Positions 1-6,661 of a stretch of DNA of 10,308 bases are shown in pieces. The stretch comes from Pseudomonadota bacterium (GTDB taxonomy: Bacteria; Pseudomonadota; Alphaproteobacteria; Rhizobiales; Xanthobacteraceae), in assembly GCA_023392205.1 (NCBI GenBank), contig JAEVZN010000549.1:1-10308 (forward strand), written 5' to 3'. Position numbers and translations under genes: made by a program. How positions within the stretch are numbered: the stretch's first letter is position 1; each line of letters begins with the position of its first letter. The notes beneath the pieces were generated by a model. The model was given only the letters and a program-made list of their open reading frames with translations. It was not told where the DNA came from and made no database searches.

Positions 1-252
1 GGCTCGCACGCATCGCGTGGCACCGGCACATCGAAAGGCCGCTTTGCCGCGCGCCACGAACCGCTCACCATCGAGGGCGAACTGGTGGCGAAGTCCACCG
101 GCGTGTCGTCGGCCTTCGCGATCGGCGAGCGCGTGTTTCACATCAAGTTCGGCAACGGCAATGTCATGGCCGTGGACGGCAACAAACTGACCATCGCCTT
201 CGACAAGGCCGGCGAAAAGCGCGTGGTGGATAGTTTCGTCGAGAGGGTGTGA
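1..252 (+). CDS. uvrD: ATP-dependent DNA helicase UvrD/PcrA, C-terminal end (5' part outside window)
   Basis: Frame 1 is open from the first base to the TGA at 250-252 and gives the last 83 residues of a longer protein. The end carries the UvrD/PcrA C-terminal signature: a low-complexity linker rich in Gly, Ser and Thr, then GERVFHIKFGNGNV, followed by a hydrophobic and charged stretch ending DKAGEKRVVDSFVERV. In this superfamily 1A helicase the tail forms a small Tudor-like fold that contacts RNA polymerase and DNA repair partners, while the ATPase motifs lie upstream and are not visible here. UvrD unwinds DNA 3' to 5' in nucleotide-excision and mismatch repair. No clear terminator follows; the next gene is convergent and ends 36 bases downstream. 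The family call is firm. UvrD and PcrA cannot be told apart from this fragment. Confidence 0.85.
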   Translation, partial: GSHASRGTGTSKGRFAARHEPLTIEGELVAKSTGVSSAFAIGERVFHIKFGNGNVMAVDGNKLTIAFDKAGEKRVVDSFVERV

Positions 253-288
253 GAGCCCTAGTGCGCCGCGACGATCCCGCATCACCCT

Positions 289-477
289 TCACTTCTCGTT
301 CTTCCACGCTCCATAGGTCTTCATCCAATAGCCCCAGATGCCGGCGATGACGACGCCGATGGCCAACATGGTAGCGACGCGCTGCGTGCCGTATTCCCCG
401 TTCCAGAACAACATGAACGCCGTCCAGAAAATCGCGAACAGCGCCATCATGAACAATTGCCGCTGATTGAATGGCAT
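289..477 (-). CDS. Small two-helix membrane protein, function unknown
   Basis: This encodes 62 residues starting MPFNQRQLF. The start at 477 is chosen because AGAGGGGG lies just upstream at Shine-Dalgarno distance; an in-frame extension to 558 adds 27 Arg/Pro-rich residues that look non-coding. Two hydrophobic segments are visible, about residues 8-25 (aromatic-rich, LFMMALFAIFWTAFMLFW) and 33-51 (VATMLAIGVVIAGIWGYWM), joined by a short polar loop. The tail TYGAWKNEK is basic. It is therefore probably an inner-membrane hairpin protein. It is convergent with uvrD and divergent from the ParB-like gene. I do not recognise the family and assign no function. Confidence 0.65.
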   Translation of the reverse strand: MPFNQRQLFMMALFAIFWTAFMLFWNGEYGTQRVATMLAIGVVIAGIWGYWMKTYGAWKNEK

Positions 478-592
478 GGCCGCCCCCTCTTGTCTGAAGG
501 AAGCCTCACACGGCAGGCGCGGCCTGTCCACGCGATGGCTGGCCGCAGGGGCGGACATTGCCTTGGCATTCGCCGGGGGCGCGTGGCCGTGC

Positions 593-598
593 TAGATT
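593..598 (+). promoter_or_regulatory. Possible -10 element giving a leaderless ParB-like mRNA
   Basis: TAGATT matches 4 of 6 bases of the -10 consensus and would place the transcription start at about 605, directly at the ATG pair 608/611. No good -35 hexamer is found at 16-18 bases, and no Shine-Dalgarno sequence lies in front of the ATG. The same bases include an in-frame TAG at 593, so the coding frame cannot begin further upstream. Weak evidence, offered only because the gene otherwise has no initiation signal. Confidence 0.25.
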
Positions 599-607
599 TG
601 TCCCATC

Positions 608-856
608 ATGATGAAACGCGAGATGTTCGAGATCGCCCGCATCTATGTCCCGGTCAAGCGCCGCGCGACGCTGGAGCCGGCCAAGGTCGAAGCGCTTTCG
701 GCGCAGATCCTGGCCGATGGAATGCAGACACCTATTCTGGTGCGCGAGGACGGCGACCGCTTCGTGCTGGTGGAAGGGCTGCACCGGCTCGAGGCTGCAC
801 GCGCACTCGGCGAGACATCGATCGCCGGCTATCGCGTGAGCGCCCGCAAGCATTGA
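608..856 (+). CDS. Small ParB-like nuclease-domain (ParB/Srx fold) protein
   Basis: This encodes 82 residues. The first half reads EIARIYVPVKRRATLEPAKVEALSAQI (in two parts: a strand giving recommended-site residues, then a helix), followed by ILADGMQTPILVRED and VLVEGLHRLEAARALGE at about residues 53-69. The last segment is the counterpart of the GERRxxA nucleotide-binding box of ParB N-terminal domains, here EGLHRLEAA. There is no DNA-binding helix-turn-helix or C-terminal dimer domain, so this is a free-standing ParB-like fold and not a chromosome-partitioning ParB. It lacks the FGGCHR cysteine of sulfiredoxin. The start may be ATG 608 or ATG 611; no ribosome-binding site is visible and an in-frame TAG at 593 limits extension. 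The family is fairly sure; the substrate and role are unknown. Confidence 0.7.
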   Translation: MMKREMFEIARIYVPVKRRATLEPAKVEALSAQILADGMQTPILVREDGDRFVLVEGLHRLEAARALGETSIAGYRVSARKH

Positions 857-879
857 AGCGCGGCTAAGGAATGCCTACG

Positions 880-911
880 AAAAAGCCCCGGCTTTCGCCG
901 GGGCTTCGTTT
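880..911. terminator. Intrinsic terminator, strongest for the minus strand
   Basis: GCCCCGGC at 885-892 pairs perfectly with GCCGGGGC at 897-904 around a 4-base loop. Read on the minus strand the loop is GAAA and the stem is followed by TTTTT (884-880), a classic Rho-independent terminator for the exported-protein gene ending at 940. On the plus strand the tail is TTCGTTT, so it may also stop the ParB-like transcript. Confidence 0.75.
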
Positions 912-939
912 CGCAGTCAGGCCGCGAACCTGAAAGTGA

Positions 940-1359
940 CTACCAGTAACGCGGACCGAAACCGATCGAGATGCCGCCGCGAGGACGGTCATACCGATAA
1001 TAGCCGCGGTCGTAGGCGTAGGCATCATAGCCTGGTCCATAACCAACGCCGGCCGAGAACCCGATCGGCCCAACATCAACGCCAACCGACGGACCGCCCA
1101 TGGGGGCATAGGCATAAGAGTCATAAGCTCCCGGTGCGGCGGCAAACGCTCCAAGGCCCGGACCATAGGCCTGGCCGTAATAAGCACCGCCGGCCGTGCT
1201 ACGCGGCTGGTTTGGCGCGCCGGTCTGCTCGGCACCGGAATTCAGCGAGCCCGGATTGACGTTACCGGGCGGGGGCGCGTTCTGCGCCGAGGCCGGCGCA
1301 ATCGCGAAGGTAGTGGCGAGAGCCGCTGCGGCGGACAATGCGATAAACTTGCGGTTCAT
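940..1359 (-). CDS. Small exported Gly/Tyr-rich protein (paralogue A), function unknown
   Basis: This encodes 139 residues starting MNRKFIALSAAAALATTF. The start at 1359 is set by GGAG eight bases upstream; the longer frame to 1422 adds no sensible sequence. Residues 1-26 are a typical Sec signal peptide with cleavage after APASA, so the product is periplasmic or surface located. The mature N-terminus, PPPGNVNPGS then SGAEQTGAPNQPRS, is shared with the protein encoded at 1581-1895. The rest is rich in glycine, alanine and tyrosine (14 Tyr), with GYGPGYDAYAYDRGYYRYD near the end and a final RYW. No catalytic motif is seen. It is flanked by hairpin terminators and appears monocistronic, with a possible sigma-EcfG promoter at 1421-1445. 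No known family is recognised. Confidence 0.75.
   Translation of the reverse strand: MNRKFIALSAAAALATTFAIAPASAQNAPPPGNVNPGSLNSGAEQTGAPNQPRSTAGGAYYGQAYGPGLGAFAAAPGAYDSYAYAPMGGPSVGVDVGPIGFSAGVGYGPGYDAYAYDRGYYRYDRPRGGISIGFGPRYW
1196..1277 (-). repeat. 82-bp block shared with 1747-1828 (copy A)
   Basis: This stretch aligns without gaps to 1747-1828; my hand count gives 67 of 82 identical bases. It encodes the PPPGNVNPGS...GAPNQPRST part of the mature exported protein. The flanking 3' coding parts of the two genes are unrelated. Confidence 0.7.
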
Positions 1360-1420
1360 AATCGAACTCCGTTTCTTTGCTTTCAGCGCTCTGCTCTGTG
1401 CATCGCGCAACCGGTAGACC

Positions 1421-1445
1421 AATGATGGGGCGGAGCATCCGTTCC
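1421..1445 (-). promoter_or_regulatory. Sigma-EcfG-like promoter for exported protein A
   Basis: On the minus strand GGAAC (1445-1441) is followed after exactly 16 bases by CATT (1424-1421). The alphaproteobacterial general-stress sigma factor EcfG recognises GGAAC-N16/17-CGTT, so one -10 base differs. The implied start lies about 55 bases upstream of the coding start. The mismatch keeps this a candidate. Confidence 0.35.
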
Positions 1446-1525
1446 GAAACGCGCGTGCAGTGCAGCGATCACATCGACGTCACCGTTGTTCCCAAGCACA
1501 TGCTTGTCTTCAACATCAAAAGATG

Positions 1526-1549
1526 AAGCCCCGGCTCGTGCCGGGGCTT
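1526..1549 (-). terminator. Hairpin terminator of exported protein B gene
   Basis: AAGCCCCGGC (1526-1535) pairs with GCCGGGGCTT (1540-1549) around a 4-base loop, a 10-bp perfect stem. It sits 31 bases past the stop codon at 1581. On the minus strand the stem is followed by CATCTTTTG, so the T run is short and displaced. The core stem is the same as in the terminator at 885-904. Confidence 0.6.
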
Positions 1550-1580
1550 CGTTATGCGACGCCGCGCTGAGGCAGTGCGA

Positions 1581-1895
1581 TTAGCGGGGCTTGGCTGCCG
1601 GCTCGCCCGACGGAACATCCGACTGCATCGAGCCTGGCTTCACGTTGCCCTTCACGCCATCGGTGCCTGCACCGCTCGGCGCAGTCTGCATCGGCGCGCC
1701 CGCACCTGTGGTACCGGTGCCGGTCGTGCCCATCTGGCCACCGGGAGTGCTGCGCGGCTGGTTCGGCGCACCTGTCCGCTCCGCACCGGACTGGGTCGAA
1801 CCCGGATTGACGTTACCCGGAGGCGGCGTCTGCGCCACGGCAACGGAGGCTGCAAAAACGCCGGCGGTGGCCATCAGAGCGATCTTGTGAATCAT
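1581..1895 (-). CDS. Small exported Pro/Gly/Thr-rich protein (paralogue B), function unknown
   Basis: This encodes 104 residues starting MIHKIALMATAGVFAASVA, with a signal peptide cleaved near residue 21 (AVA-QTPPPG). AAGGAG is placed seven to eight bases before the ATG, and the leader GGAGTTCGAT before the start codon is the same as that of the gene at 940-1359. The mature protein opens with PPPGNVNPGSTQSGAERTGAPNQPRST, nearly the same as paralogue A (given in parts: PPPGNVNPGS, SGAERTGAPNQPRS). It continues with a GTTGTGTTGAG low-complexity part and a second motif copy, GNVKPGSMQS, near residue 83. It ends SGEPAAKPR. It has no cysteine and no recognisable domain, and is predicted to be disordered and periplasmic. 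The role is unknown; likely a gene duplication followed by divergence of the tails. Confidence 0.72.
   Translation of the reverse strand: MIHKIALMATAGVFAASVAVAQTPPPGNVNPGSTQSGAERTGAPNQPRSTPGGQMGTTGTGTTGAGAPMQTAPSGAGTDGVKGNVKPGSMQSDVPSGEPAAKPR
1747..1828 (-). repeat. 82-bp block shared with 1196-1277 (copy B)
   Basis: Second copy of the block described at 1196-1277. The longest unbroken match includes the segment encoding GNVNPG. A degenerate third version of the motif lies at about 1621-1650 in the same gene and encodes GNVKPGSMQS. Confidence 0.7.
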
Positions 1896-1976
1896 TATCG
1901 AACTCCTTGTTCATAAGGGATTGTGAAACTCAAGGCGGATGCCCCGCGATGGGCGAGGCTGCCCTGCCCGTTTGAC

Positions 1977-2001
1977 AACACAGGCGCTCCCAAGACGTTC
2001 C
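1977..2001 (-). promoter_or_regulatory. Sigma-EcfG-like promoter for exported protein B
   Basis: On the minus strand GGAAC (2001-1997) is followed after exactly 16 bases by TGTT (1980-1977). This matches the GGAAC-N16/17-(C)GTT general-stress consensus except for the first -10 base. The implied start is about 75 bases upstream of the ATG at 1895. Confidence 0.4.
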
Positions 2002-2166
2002 GGCAGTTGACCGCGAAGTTGGAAAGAAGTCGTTGGCGCGCGTTATGACGCAGCCGTGACCGCGCGGCGCGCATTGTGAACAAGTTTGCACCGAACTTGG
2101 CCGTAATCGGCATGTGCGTTGAAGAGGTGGTCAACCATCCTTTTTAATCACACCCGGATTTACGCC

Positions 2167-2195
2167 TTATTTTCCCGGTCGAACGTAACTAGATT
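2167..2195 (+). promoter_or_regulatory. Possible sigma-70 promoter of the L,D-transpeptidase
   Basis: TAGATT (2190-2195) is a fair -10 hexamer. TTATTT (2167-2172) lies exactly 17 bases upstream but is a poor -35. The implied start near 2202 leaves a 23-base leader containing GAAGG nine bases before the ATG. Confidence 0.3.
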
Positions 2196-2224
2196 AGCCC
2201 GGTGCAAGTCGAAGGTACGGTACC

Positions 2225-2968
2225 ATGCGTATACGCGTCAGTCTTCTGTCTATCGTCTTCGCTCTGACCCTCACGCCGGCCATGGCGAATATTCACATCA
2301 GCGTGGACAAGACAGCGCAGACGCTGACCGTGACGCGCGACGGCCAGGTTCTGCACACATGGCCGGTCTCGACAGGACGCACCGGGCGCTTCACGCCGTC
2401 GGGCAAATTCCGCGCCTTCCGGCTTGAGAAGGATCACTTCTCGCGTGAATTCGATGATGCACCGATGCCGCATTCTATCTTCTTCACCGACCGCGGCCAT
2501 GCCATTCACGGCTCTTTCGAAACCAAAAAGCTCGGACGCCCGGCTTCGGGCGGCTGCGTGCGGCTGGCGCCGGAACATGCCAAGACCCTGTTTGAGATGG
2601 TTCAGGCCAACGGCGTCCTGAAAACCACGGTCGCAATTCAGGGCGATGAACGTATTGCCATCGCCCGCGCCAATCGCGATCTGACCGAACCGCGCCAGGC
2701 CACGCGCGAGCGTGCCACCGGCATGCCGCCGCAATATATTCCGCAAGAGGAAGAGCTGCGCGAGCGCGCCGCCACCGCGCGCGGTTATGCGGGCCGCAAT
2801 GCACGCCAGCCGGACCACCAAGCCTATTATTATGATGGCTATCAGTGGCGGCCCTATCAGGGATCGGTCTATTACCGGGCCAATCCCCAGACCTATTACG
2901 CACCGCGCAACTATTATCCGCCCCAACCCTATTATTATCAGCCGCGCTACGGCTATCGCGGATACTGA
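2225..2968 (+). CDS. Exported L,D-transpeptidase (YkuD domain) with Tyr-rich tail
   Basis: This encodes 247 residues. A Sec signal peptide (residues 1-21, ending TPAMA) sends it to the periplasm. The YkuD catalytic domain spans about residues 23-138: it opens with the usual strand HISVDKTAQTLTVTRDG, has VSTGRTGRFTPSGKF in the middle, and shows the active-site pair AIHGS (His95, Gly96) and SGGCVRL (Cys111, Arg113). Such enzymes form 3-3 cross-links in peptidoglycan or attach proteins or glycans to it through a Cys acyl-enzyme. The usual SHGC here reads SGGC, so the motif histidine is glycine; the nucleophile remains. Residues 140-190 are charged and probably a linker. Residues 201-247 are extreme in composition, with 17 tyrosines in 47 residues in YY and YYY runs. 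The start is supported by GAAGG at 2211-2215. It seems monocistronic. Confidence 0.85.
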   Translation: MRIRVSLLSIVFALTLTPAMANIHISVDKTAQTLTVTRDGQVLHTWPVSTGRTGRFTPSGKFRAFRLEKDHFSREFDDAPMPHSIFFTDRGHAIHGSFETKKLGRPASGGCVRLAPEHAKTLFEMVQANGVLKTTVAIQGDERIAIARANRDLTEPRQATRERATGMPPQYIPQEEELRERAATARGYAGRNARQPDHQAYYYDGYQWRPYQGSVYYRANPQTYYAPRNYYPPQPYYYQPRYGYRGY

Positions 2969-2995
2969 ACTTGCGCTTTTTTGTGTTCCAGGCAT

Positions 2996-3020
2996 GGAAC
3001 CTAAGAGGCAATGCGGCGTT
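2996..3020 (+). promoter_or_regulatory. Sigma-EcfG (general stress response) promoter of the hybrid kinase
   Basis: GGAAC (2996-3000), exactly 16 bases, then CGTT (3017-3020) is a full match to the sigma-EcfG consensus GGAAC-N16/17-CGTT used by the PhyR-NepR-EcfG stress pathway of Alphaproteobacteria. It lies between the L,D-transpeptidase stop and the kinase, pointing at the kinase, with an expected start near 3027 and a leader of about 75 bases. The -35 half is also the right arm of a perfect inverted repeat, GTTCCA-GGCA-TGGAAC (2985-3000). Confidence 0.65.
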
Positions 3021-3100
3021 GCCCCTGTTAATCCGCTAGAGGGGAAAGCCGCCAGTCCGCCTCGGTCCGATATCTACTCCTGGCGCGCACAGAGCCGGCG

Positions 3101-6100
3101 TTGCACGACAAGCTTTCAACTCCATTGCCTTTTCTTGCCGGCGGCGGCAGCATGGGTGCGCGCATTGCTGCCCATGACTGGACATCGAATCCGATCGGCC
3201 CGCCGGAGCAATGGCCGGACGAATTGACGCTGGCCCTTAATCTCTGCCTGCATTCGGCCATTCCCACTGCCATCTATTGGGGGCCGGATTTACGGCTTCT
3301 TTACAACGACGCCTGGGCGCCCATTCCGGCCGAGAAGCATCCCGGCGCCCTTGGCCAACCGGCCCGCGAGGTCTGGTCCGACATTTGGTCCGTCGTGGGT
3401 CCGCAATTCGAGCAGGTTCTGCGAACCGGTGAAGGCGTCTCTTCCTTCGACCAGATGTTGCCGATGGAGCGCGGCGGACGCGTTCAGGAGACCTACTGGA
3501 ATTATAGCCTCTCGGCCATTCGCGGACATGACGGACGTGTGCTCGGCATCTTCAACCAGGGCAACGAAACCACCGCGATCGTCCTGTCGCGCCGCGCCCA
3601 GGAAGCCGAAACCGAACGGCTTCGCGAAATGGTCCAACAGGCGCCGGGCGCCATCGCGTTGCTGCGCGGGCCGGACCATGTTTTCGAACTGGCCAATCCG
3701 CAATACCAGGAACTGACCGGCCATCGCGACCTGGTCGGACGGAAAGTCGCGGACGCGTTGCCAGAGGTGGTGCCGCAGGGCTTTATCGATCTACTCGACA
3801 GTGTCTATCGCACCGGCCAGGCGCATGTCGCAAAATCGGCTAGGGTCAGTTTGTCCCGCGATCCCCGGACCGGCCCCGAGGAGCGGTTGCTCGATTTTGT
3901 GTACCAGCCGGTCCGGGATGCGGCCGGACATATTGTGGGAATTTTTGTCGACGTCGCCGACGTGACGGAAGAACGGCGCGCGGTCGAGGCCCTGCGTGAA
4001 AGCGAGACCCGGTTCCGGCAGGTCAGCGAAAGCGCGCCAGTCATGCTGTGGATGGGCGACCCCTCCGGCAAGTGCATCTATCTGAACAGGGCCTTGCGCG
4101 ACTTCTGGGGGGTCAGCGATGAAACATTCGAGAATTTCGACTGGGGCGCCACAATTCACCCCGACGATGCGGCGGCACTTTACGAGCCCTTCGCCACAGC
4201 GATGTCGGAGCGGACGCCTTTCAGTGTCGAGGCCCGCTACAAGCGCGCCGACGGCGCTTACCGGATCATCTCCACCGAAGCGCAGCCGCGCTTCGACGAT
4301 GCGGGCCGCTTTCTCGGGATGATCGGCGTCAATATCGACGTCACCGAAGCGCGCAAGGCGGAAGCCGACCTGCGCAACGAAACGCATCGCCTGAGCGTGC
4401 TGAATCGCATGGCCGCGAGCGTCGCCTCCGGCACCAGCCTCGACCACCTGGTCCAGACCATCACCGATGCCGGCACCGAACTGACCGAAGCCGAATTCGG
4501 CGCCTTCTTCTACAACGTGCAGGACGATTCTGGCGAAAGCTACATGCTTTATGCCCTGTCGGGCGCGCCGCTGGAGGCCTTTTCCAATTTTCCGATGCCG
4601 CGCGCCACGGCGATTTTCCGGCCGACCTTCCACGGCGAATCCATTGTTCGGTCCGACGACATCCTGCAGGATCCGCGCTACGGCAAAAATGCGCCGCATC
4701 GCGGCATGCCGGAAGGCCATCTGCCGGTGCGCAGTTATCTGGCGGTCCCGGTGGTCTCAGGGACCGGCGAAGTACATGGCGGATTGTTCTTCGGGCATTC
4801 GCAGCCGGGACAATTCGGACCCGAGCACGAGCAATTACTCTCCGGCATTGCCGGACAGGCGGCGACTGCCATCGACAGGACGCGGCTCTTCCAGTCGGCC
4901 GAACGCGAATTGCGCGAGCGCCGTCGCGTCGAGGATGCACTTCGGCAAAGCGAAGCACGGCTGCGCGGCATCACGAACTCCATCGACCAGATGATCTGGT
5001 CGACGCGTCCGGACGGGTATCACGACTATTTCAACGATCGCTGGTACGAATACACATGCGTGCCGCATGGCTCGACCGATGGCGAGGGCTGGAACGACAT
5101 ATTTCATCCCGACGATCAGGAGCGTGCTTGGGCATTGTGGCGGCAATGCTTAGCAAGCGGCGATCCCTATCATATCGAATACCGGTTGCGGCATCGCAGC
5201 GGGCAATATCGCTGGGTGCTTGGCCGCGCCCAGGCCGTGCGCGATGCCGACGGCAATATCGAACGCTGGTTCGGCACCTGTACCGACATCCAGGATATTG
5301 TCGAGGCACGCGAGGTACTCGCCCGCTCGCGAGAGGATCTGGAGCGCGAAGTTGCTGAGCGCACCAACGACCTGATGACCGCAGAAGAACAACTGCGCCA
5401 GTCGCAGAAAATGGAAGCGGTCGGGCAATTGACCGGCGGCATCGCCCACGACTTCAACAATATGCTGGCGGTCGTGATCGGTGCGCTCAATCTCCTGCGC
5501 CGCCGGATGGCACGCGGCGAAAGCGACCTTGGTCGCTACATCGATGCGGCCATGGACGGTGCGACCCGTGCTGCATCGCTGACGCAACGCCTGCTGGCCT
5601 TCTCGCGGCAGCAGCCCTTGTCGCCCGAACCCGTCGACGCCAATCGCATGATGGCGGAGATGGGCGAATTGCTGATGCGCACGCTGGGCGAGCAGATCAG
5701 AATTGAAACGGTGCTGGCCGCAGGCCTGTGGCGCACGCATGCCGATCCGATCCAGTTGCAGAGCGCCATTCTCAACCTGTCGGTCAATGCGCGCGATGCA
5801 ATGCCGGACGGCGGCCGGCTGACCATCGAAACCGCCAATACGTTCATCGACGACCCCTATGCGCGCGAGCATCAGCTGTCACCCGGCCAATACGTGATGA
5901 TCGCAGTGACCGATACCGGCACCGGCATGACGCCCGAGGTCGTGTCACGCGCTTTCGATCCCTTCTTCACCACCAAGAGCGTCGGCAAGGGCACGGGTCT
6001 CGGTCTCAGTCAGGTGTTCGGATTCATCCGCCAGTCGGGCGGTCACGTAAAGCTCTATTCGGAACTGGGCATCGGTACTGCGGTCAAGATCTACCTGCCG

Positions 6101-6559
6101 CGCTATATGGGGGCCGAACGACCACCGGTGATCGAGCGCGAGGCGATGTCACCGGCCTCTGGAGATAAAAACGAAACGATTCTTGTCGTGGAGGATGAGG
6201 AGCGCGTGCGCGCCTATTCCGTCGAGGCATTGCGAGAACTGGGCTACAACGTCATCGCCGCGCCGAACGGCCCGGAAGCCTTGCGGCTGCTCGATGGCAT
6301 GAGCGACAAGGGTGACACAGGTGACATAGGCGACATCGCGCTTCTGTTTACCGATGTCATCATGCCCGACATGACAGGCGCGCAACTGGCAAAGCTCGCG
6401 CGGCAGCGGCGTCCCGACCTGAAGGTGCTCTACACCACCGGCTATACCCGCAATGCTATCGTGCACAACAATGTGCTTGATCCGGGCACGAATTTTCTCC
6501 CCAAGCCTTTCAGTGTCGAACAGCTGGCCACCAAGGTTCGCAGCGTTCTGGATTCCTGA
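3101..6559 (+). CDS. Soluble hybrid sensor histidine kinase (multi-PAS, GAF, HisKA, HATPase, REC)
   Basis: This encodes 1152 residues with no membrane segment, so it is probably a cytoplasmic sensor. Order: N-terminal PAS-like region (about 15-160, opening [17 protein letters not shown]), PAS (174-290), PAS (301-418), GAF (436-597), PAS (613-735), a coiled linker (735-770), HisKA with H-box IAHDFNN (phospho-acceptor His783), and HATPase_c with N-box Asn896 ([10 protein letters not shown]), G1 DTGTGM (938-943), F-box FDPFFTTK and G2 GKGTGLGLS (962-970). The C-terminal receiver (1025-1150) has Glu1031/Asp1032, phospho-Asp1085 (FTDVIMPD) and Lys1135 (LPKPF). All kinase and receiver residues are intact. 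The ligand is not evident. The start is a TTG at 3101 with only AGAG as Shine-Dalgarno; the frame is open from 3032, and CTG 3080 or ATG 3152 are alternatives, but ATG 3152 would cut the conserved FLAGGG. It sits behind a sigma-EcfG promoter and has no adjacent response regulator. Confidence 0.92.
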   Translation: MHDKLSTPLPFLAGGGSMGARIAAHDWTSNPIGPPEQWPDELTLALNLCLHSAIPTAIYWGPDLRLLYNDAWAPIPAEKHPGALGQPAREVWSDIWSVVGPQFEQVLRTGEGVSSFDQMLPMERGGRVQETYWNYSLSAIRGHDGRVLGIFNQGNETTAIVLSRRAQEAETERLREMVQQAPGAIALLRGPDHVFELANPQYQELTGHRDLVGRKVADALPEVVPQGFIDLLDSVYRTGQAHVAKSARVSLSRDPRTGPEERLLDFVYQPVRDAAGHIVGIFVDVADVTEERRAVEALRESETRFRQVSESAPVMLWMGDPSGKCIYLNRALRDFWGVSDETFENFDWGATIHPDDAAALYEPFATAMSERTPFSVEARYKRADGAYRIISTEAQPRFDDAGRFLGMIGVNIDVTEARKAEADLRNETHRLSVLNRMAASVASGTSLDHLVQTITDAGTELTEAEFGAFFYNVQDDSGESYMLYALSGAPLEAFSNFPMPRATAIFRPTFHGESIVRSDDILQDPRYGKNAPHRGMPEGHLPVRSYLAVPVVSGTGEVHGGLFFGHSQPGQFGPEHEQLLSGIAGQAATAIDRTRLFQSAERELRERRRVEDALRQSEARLRGITNSIDQMIWSTRPDGYHDYFNDRWYEYTCVPHGSTDGEGWNDIFHPDDQERAWALWRQCLASGDPYHIEYRLRHRSGQYRWVLGRAQAVRDADGNIERWFGTCTDIQDIVEAREVLARSREDLEREVAERTNDLMTAEEQLRQSQKMEAVGQLTGGIAHDFNNMLAVVIGALNLLRRRMARGESDLGRYIDAAMDGATRAASLTQRLLAFSRQQPLSPEPVDANRMMAEMGELLMRTLGEQIRIETVLAAGLWRTHADPIQLQSAILNLSVNARDAMPDGGRLTIETANTFIDDPYAREHQLSPGQYVMIAVTDTGTGMTPEVVSRAFDPFFTTKSVGKGTGLGLSQVFGFIRQSGGHVKLYSELGIGTAVKIYLPRYMGAERPPVIEREAMSPASGDKNETILVVEDEERVRAYSVEALRELGYNVIAAPNGPEALRLLDGMSDKGDTGDIGDIALLFTDVIMPDMTGAQLAKLARQRRPDLKVLYTTGYTRNAIVHNNVLDPGTNFLPKPFSVEQLATKVRSVLDS
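6311..6337 (+). repeat. Triplicated 9-bp microrepeat inside the receiver domain
   Basis: Three successive 9-base units, GGTGACACA, GGTGACATA and GGCGACATC, encode GDT-GDI-GDI (kinase residues 1071-1079). They fall in the loop between helix 2 and the strand leading to phospho-Asp1085, where receiver domains are usually shorter. The repeat is in frame. Confidence 0.7.
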
Positions 6560-6661
6560 GACTCAGGCCGTCACCATGCGGTCTTGATTGCCCGCTCGCA
6601 ATGGCACACATTTTCGCGGCAAGCCTCGCAACCGGATTGGCGAGAGCCGGAGACGATCGTC

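Larger units (their letters stand above)
1896..2224. other. Divergent 329-bp intergenic region between exported protein B and L,D-transpeptidase
   Basis: No coding sequence is convincing here. It holds the minus-strand sigma-EcfG-like promoter (1977-2001), a perfect TTGACA at 1972-1977 on the plus strand with no matching -10, an inverted repeat GTTGA-N8-TCAAC at 2118-2135 of unknown meaning, and a weak promoter at 2167-2195. The stretch 2136-2200 is more AT-rich than its surroundings, as expected of a promoter zone. Confidence 0.5.

Noticed and set aside
289..558. Longer 89-codon version of the small membrane protein
   Set aside because: The first 27 codons look non-coding, while AGAGGGGG precedes the internal ATG at 477.
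608..856. Sulfiredoxin as identity of the ParB-like protein
   Set aside because: The fold family is shared, but the catalytic cysteine of the FGGCHR motif is absent (EGLHR instead).
1972..2000. Plus-strand TTGACA as -35 of the L,D-transpeptidase
   Set aside because: At 16-18 bases there is no acceptable -10, and the start would lie more than 200 bases before the gene.
2118..2135. GTTGA-N8-TCAAC inverted repeat upstream of the L,D-transpeptidase
   Set aside because: It resembles an FNR-type site, but the spacing is N8 between TTGA and TCAA instead of N6, so it is not an FNR/FixK box; no other evidence for an operator.
2944..2982. Possible terminator after the L,D-transpeptidase (T6 at 2977-2982)
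   Set aside because: The preceding sequence offers only 4-bp GCGC arms far apart and a tiny TATC/GATA hairpin; too weak to call.
3791..4720. Minus-strand frame of 309 codons inside the kinase
   Set aside because: Antisense to PAS and GAF coding sequence with intact motifs; no ribosome-binding site and no family resemblance.
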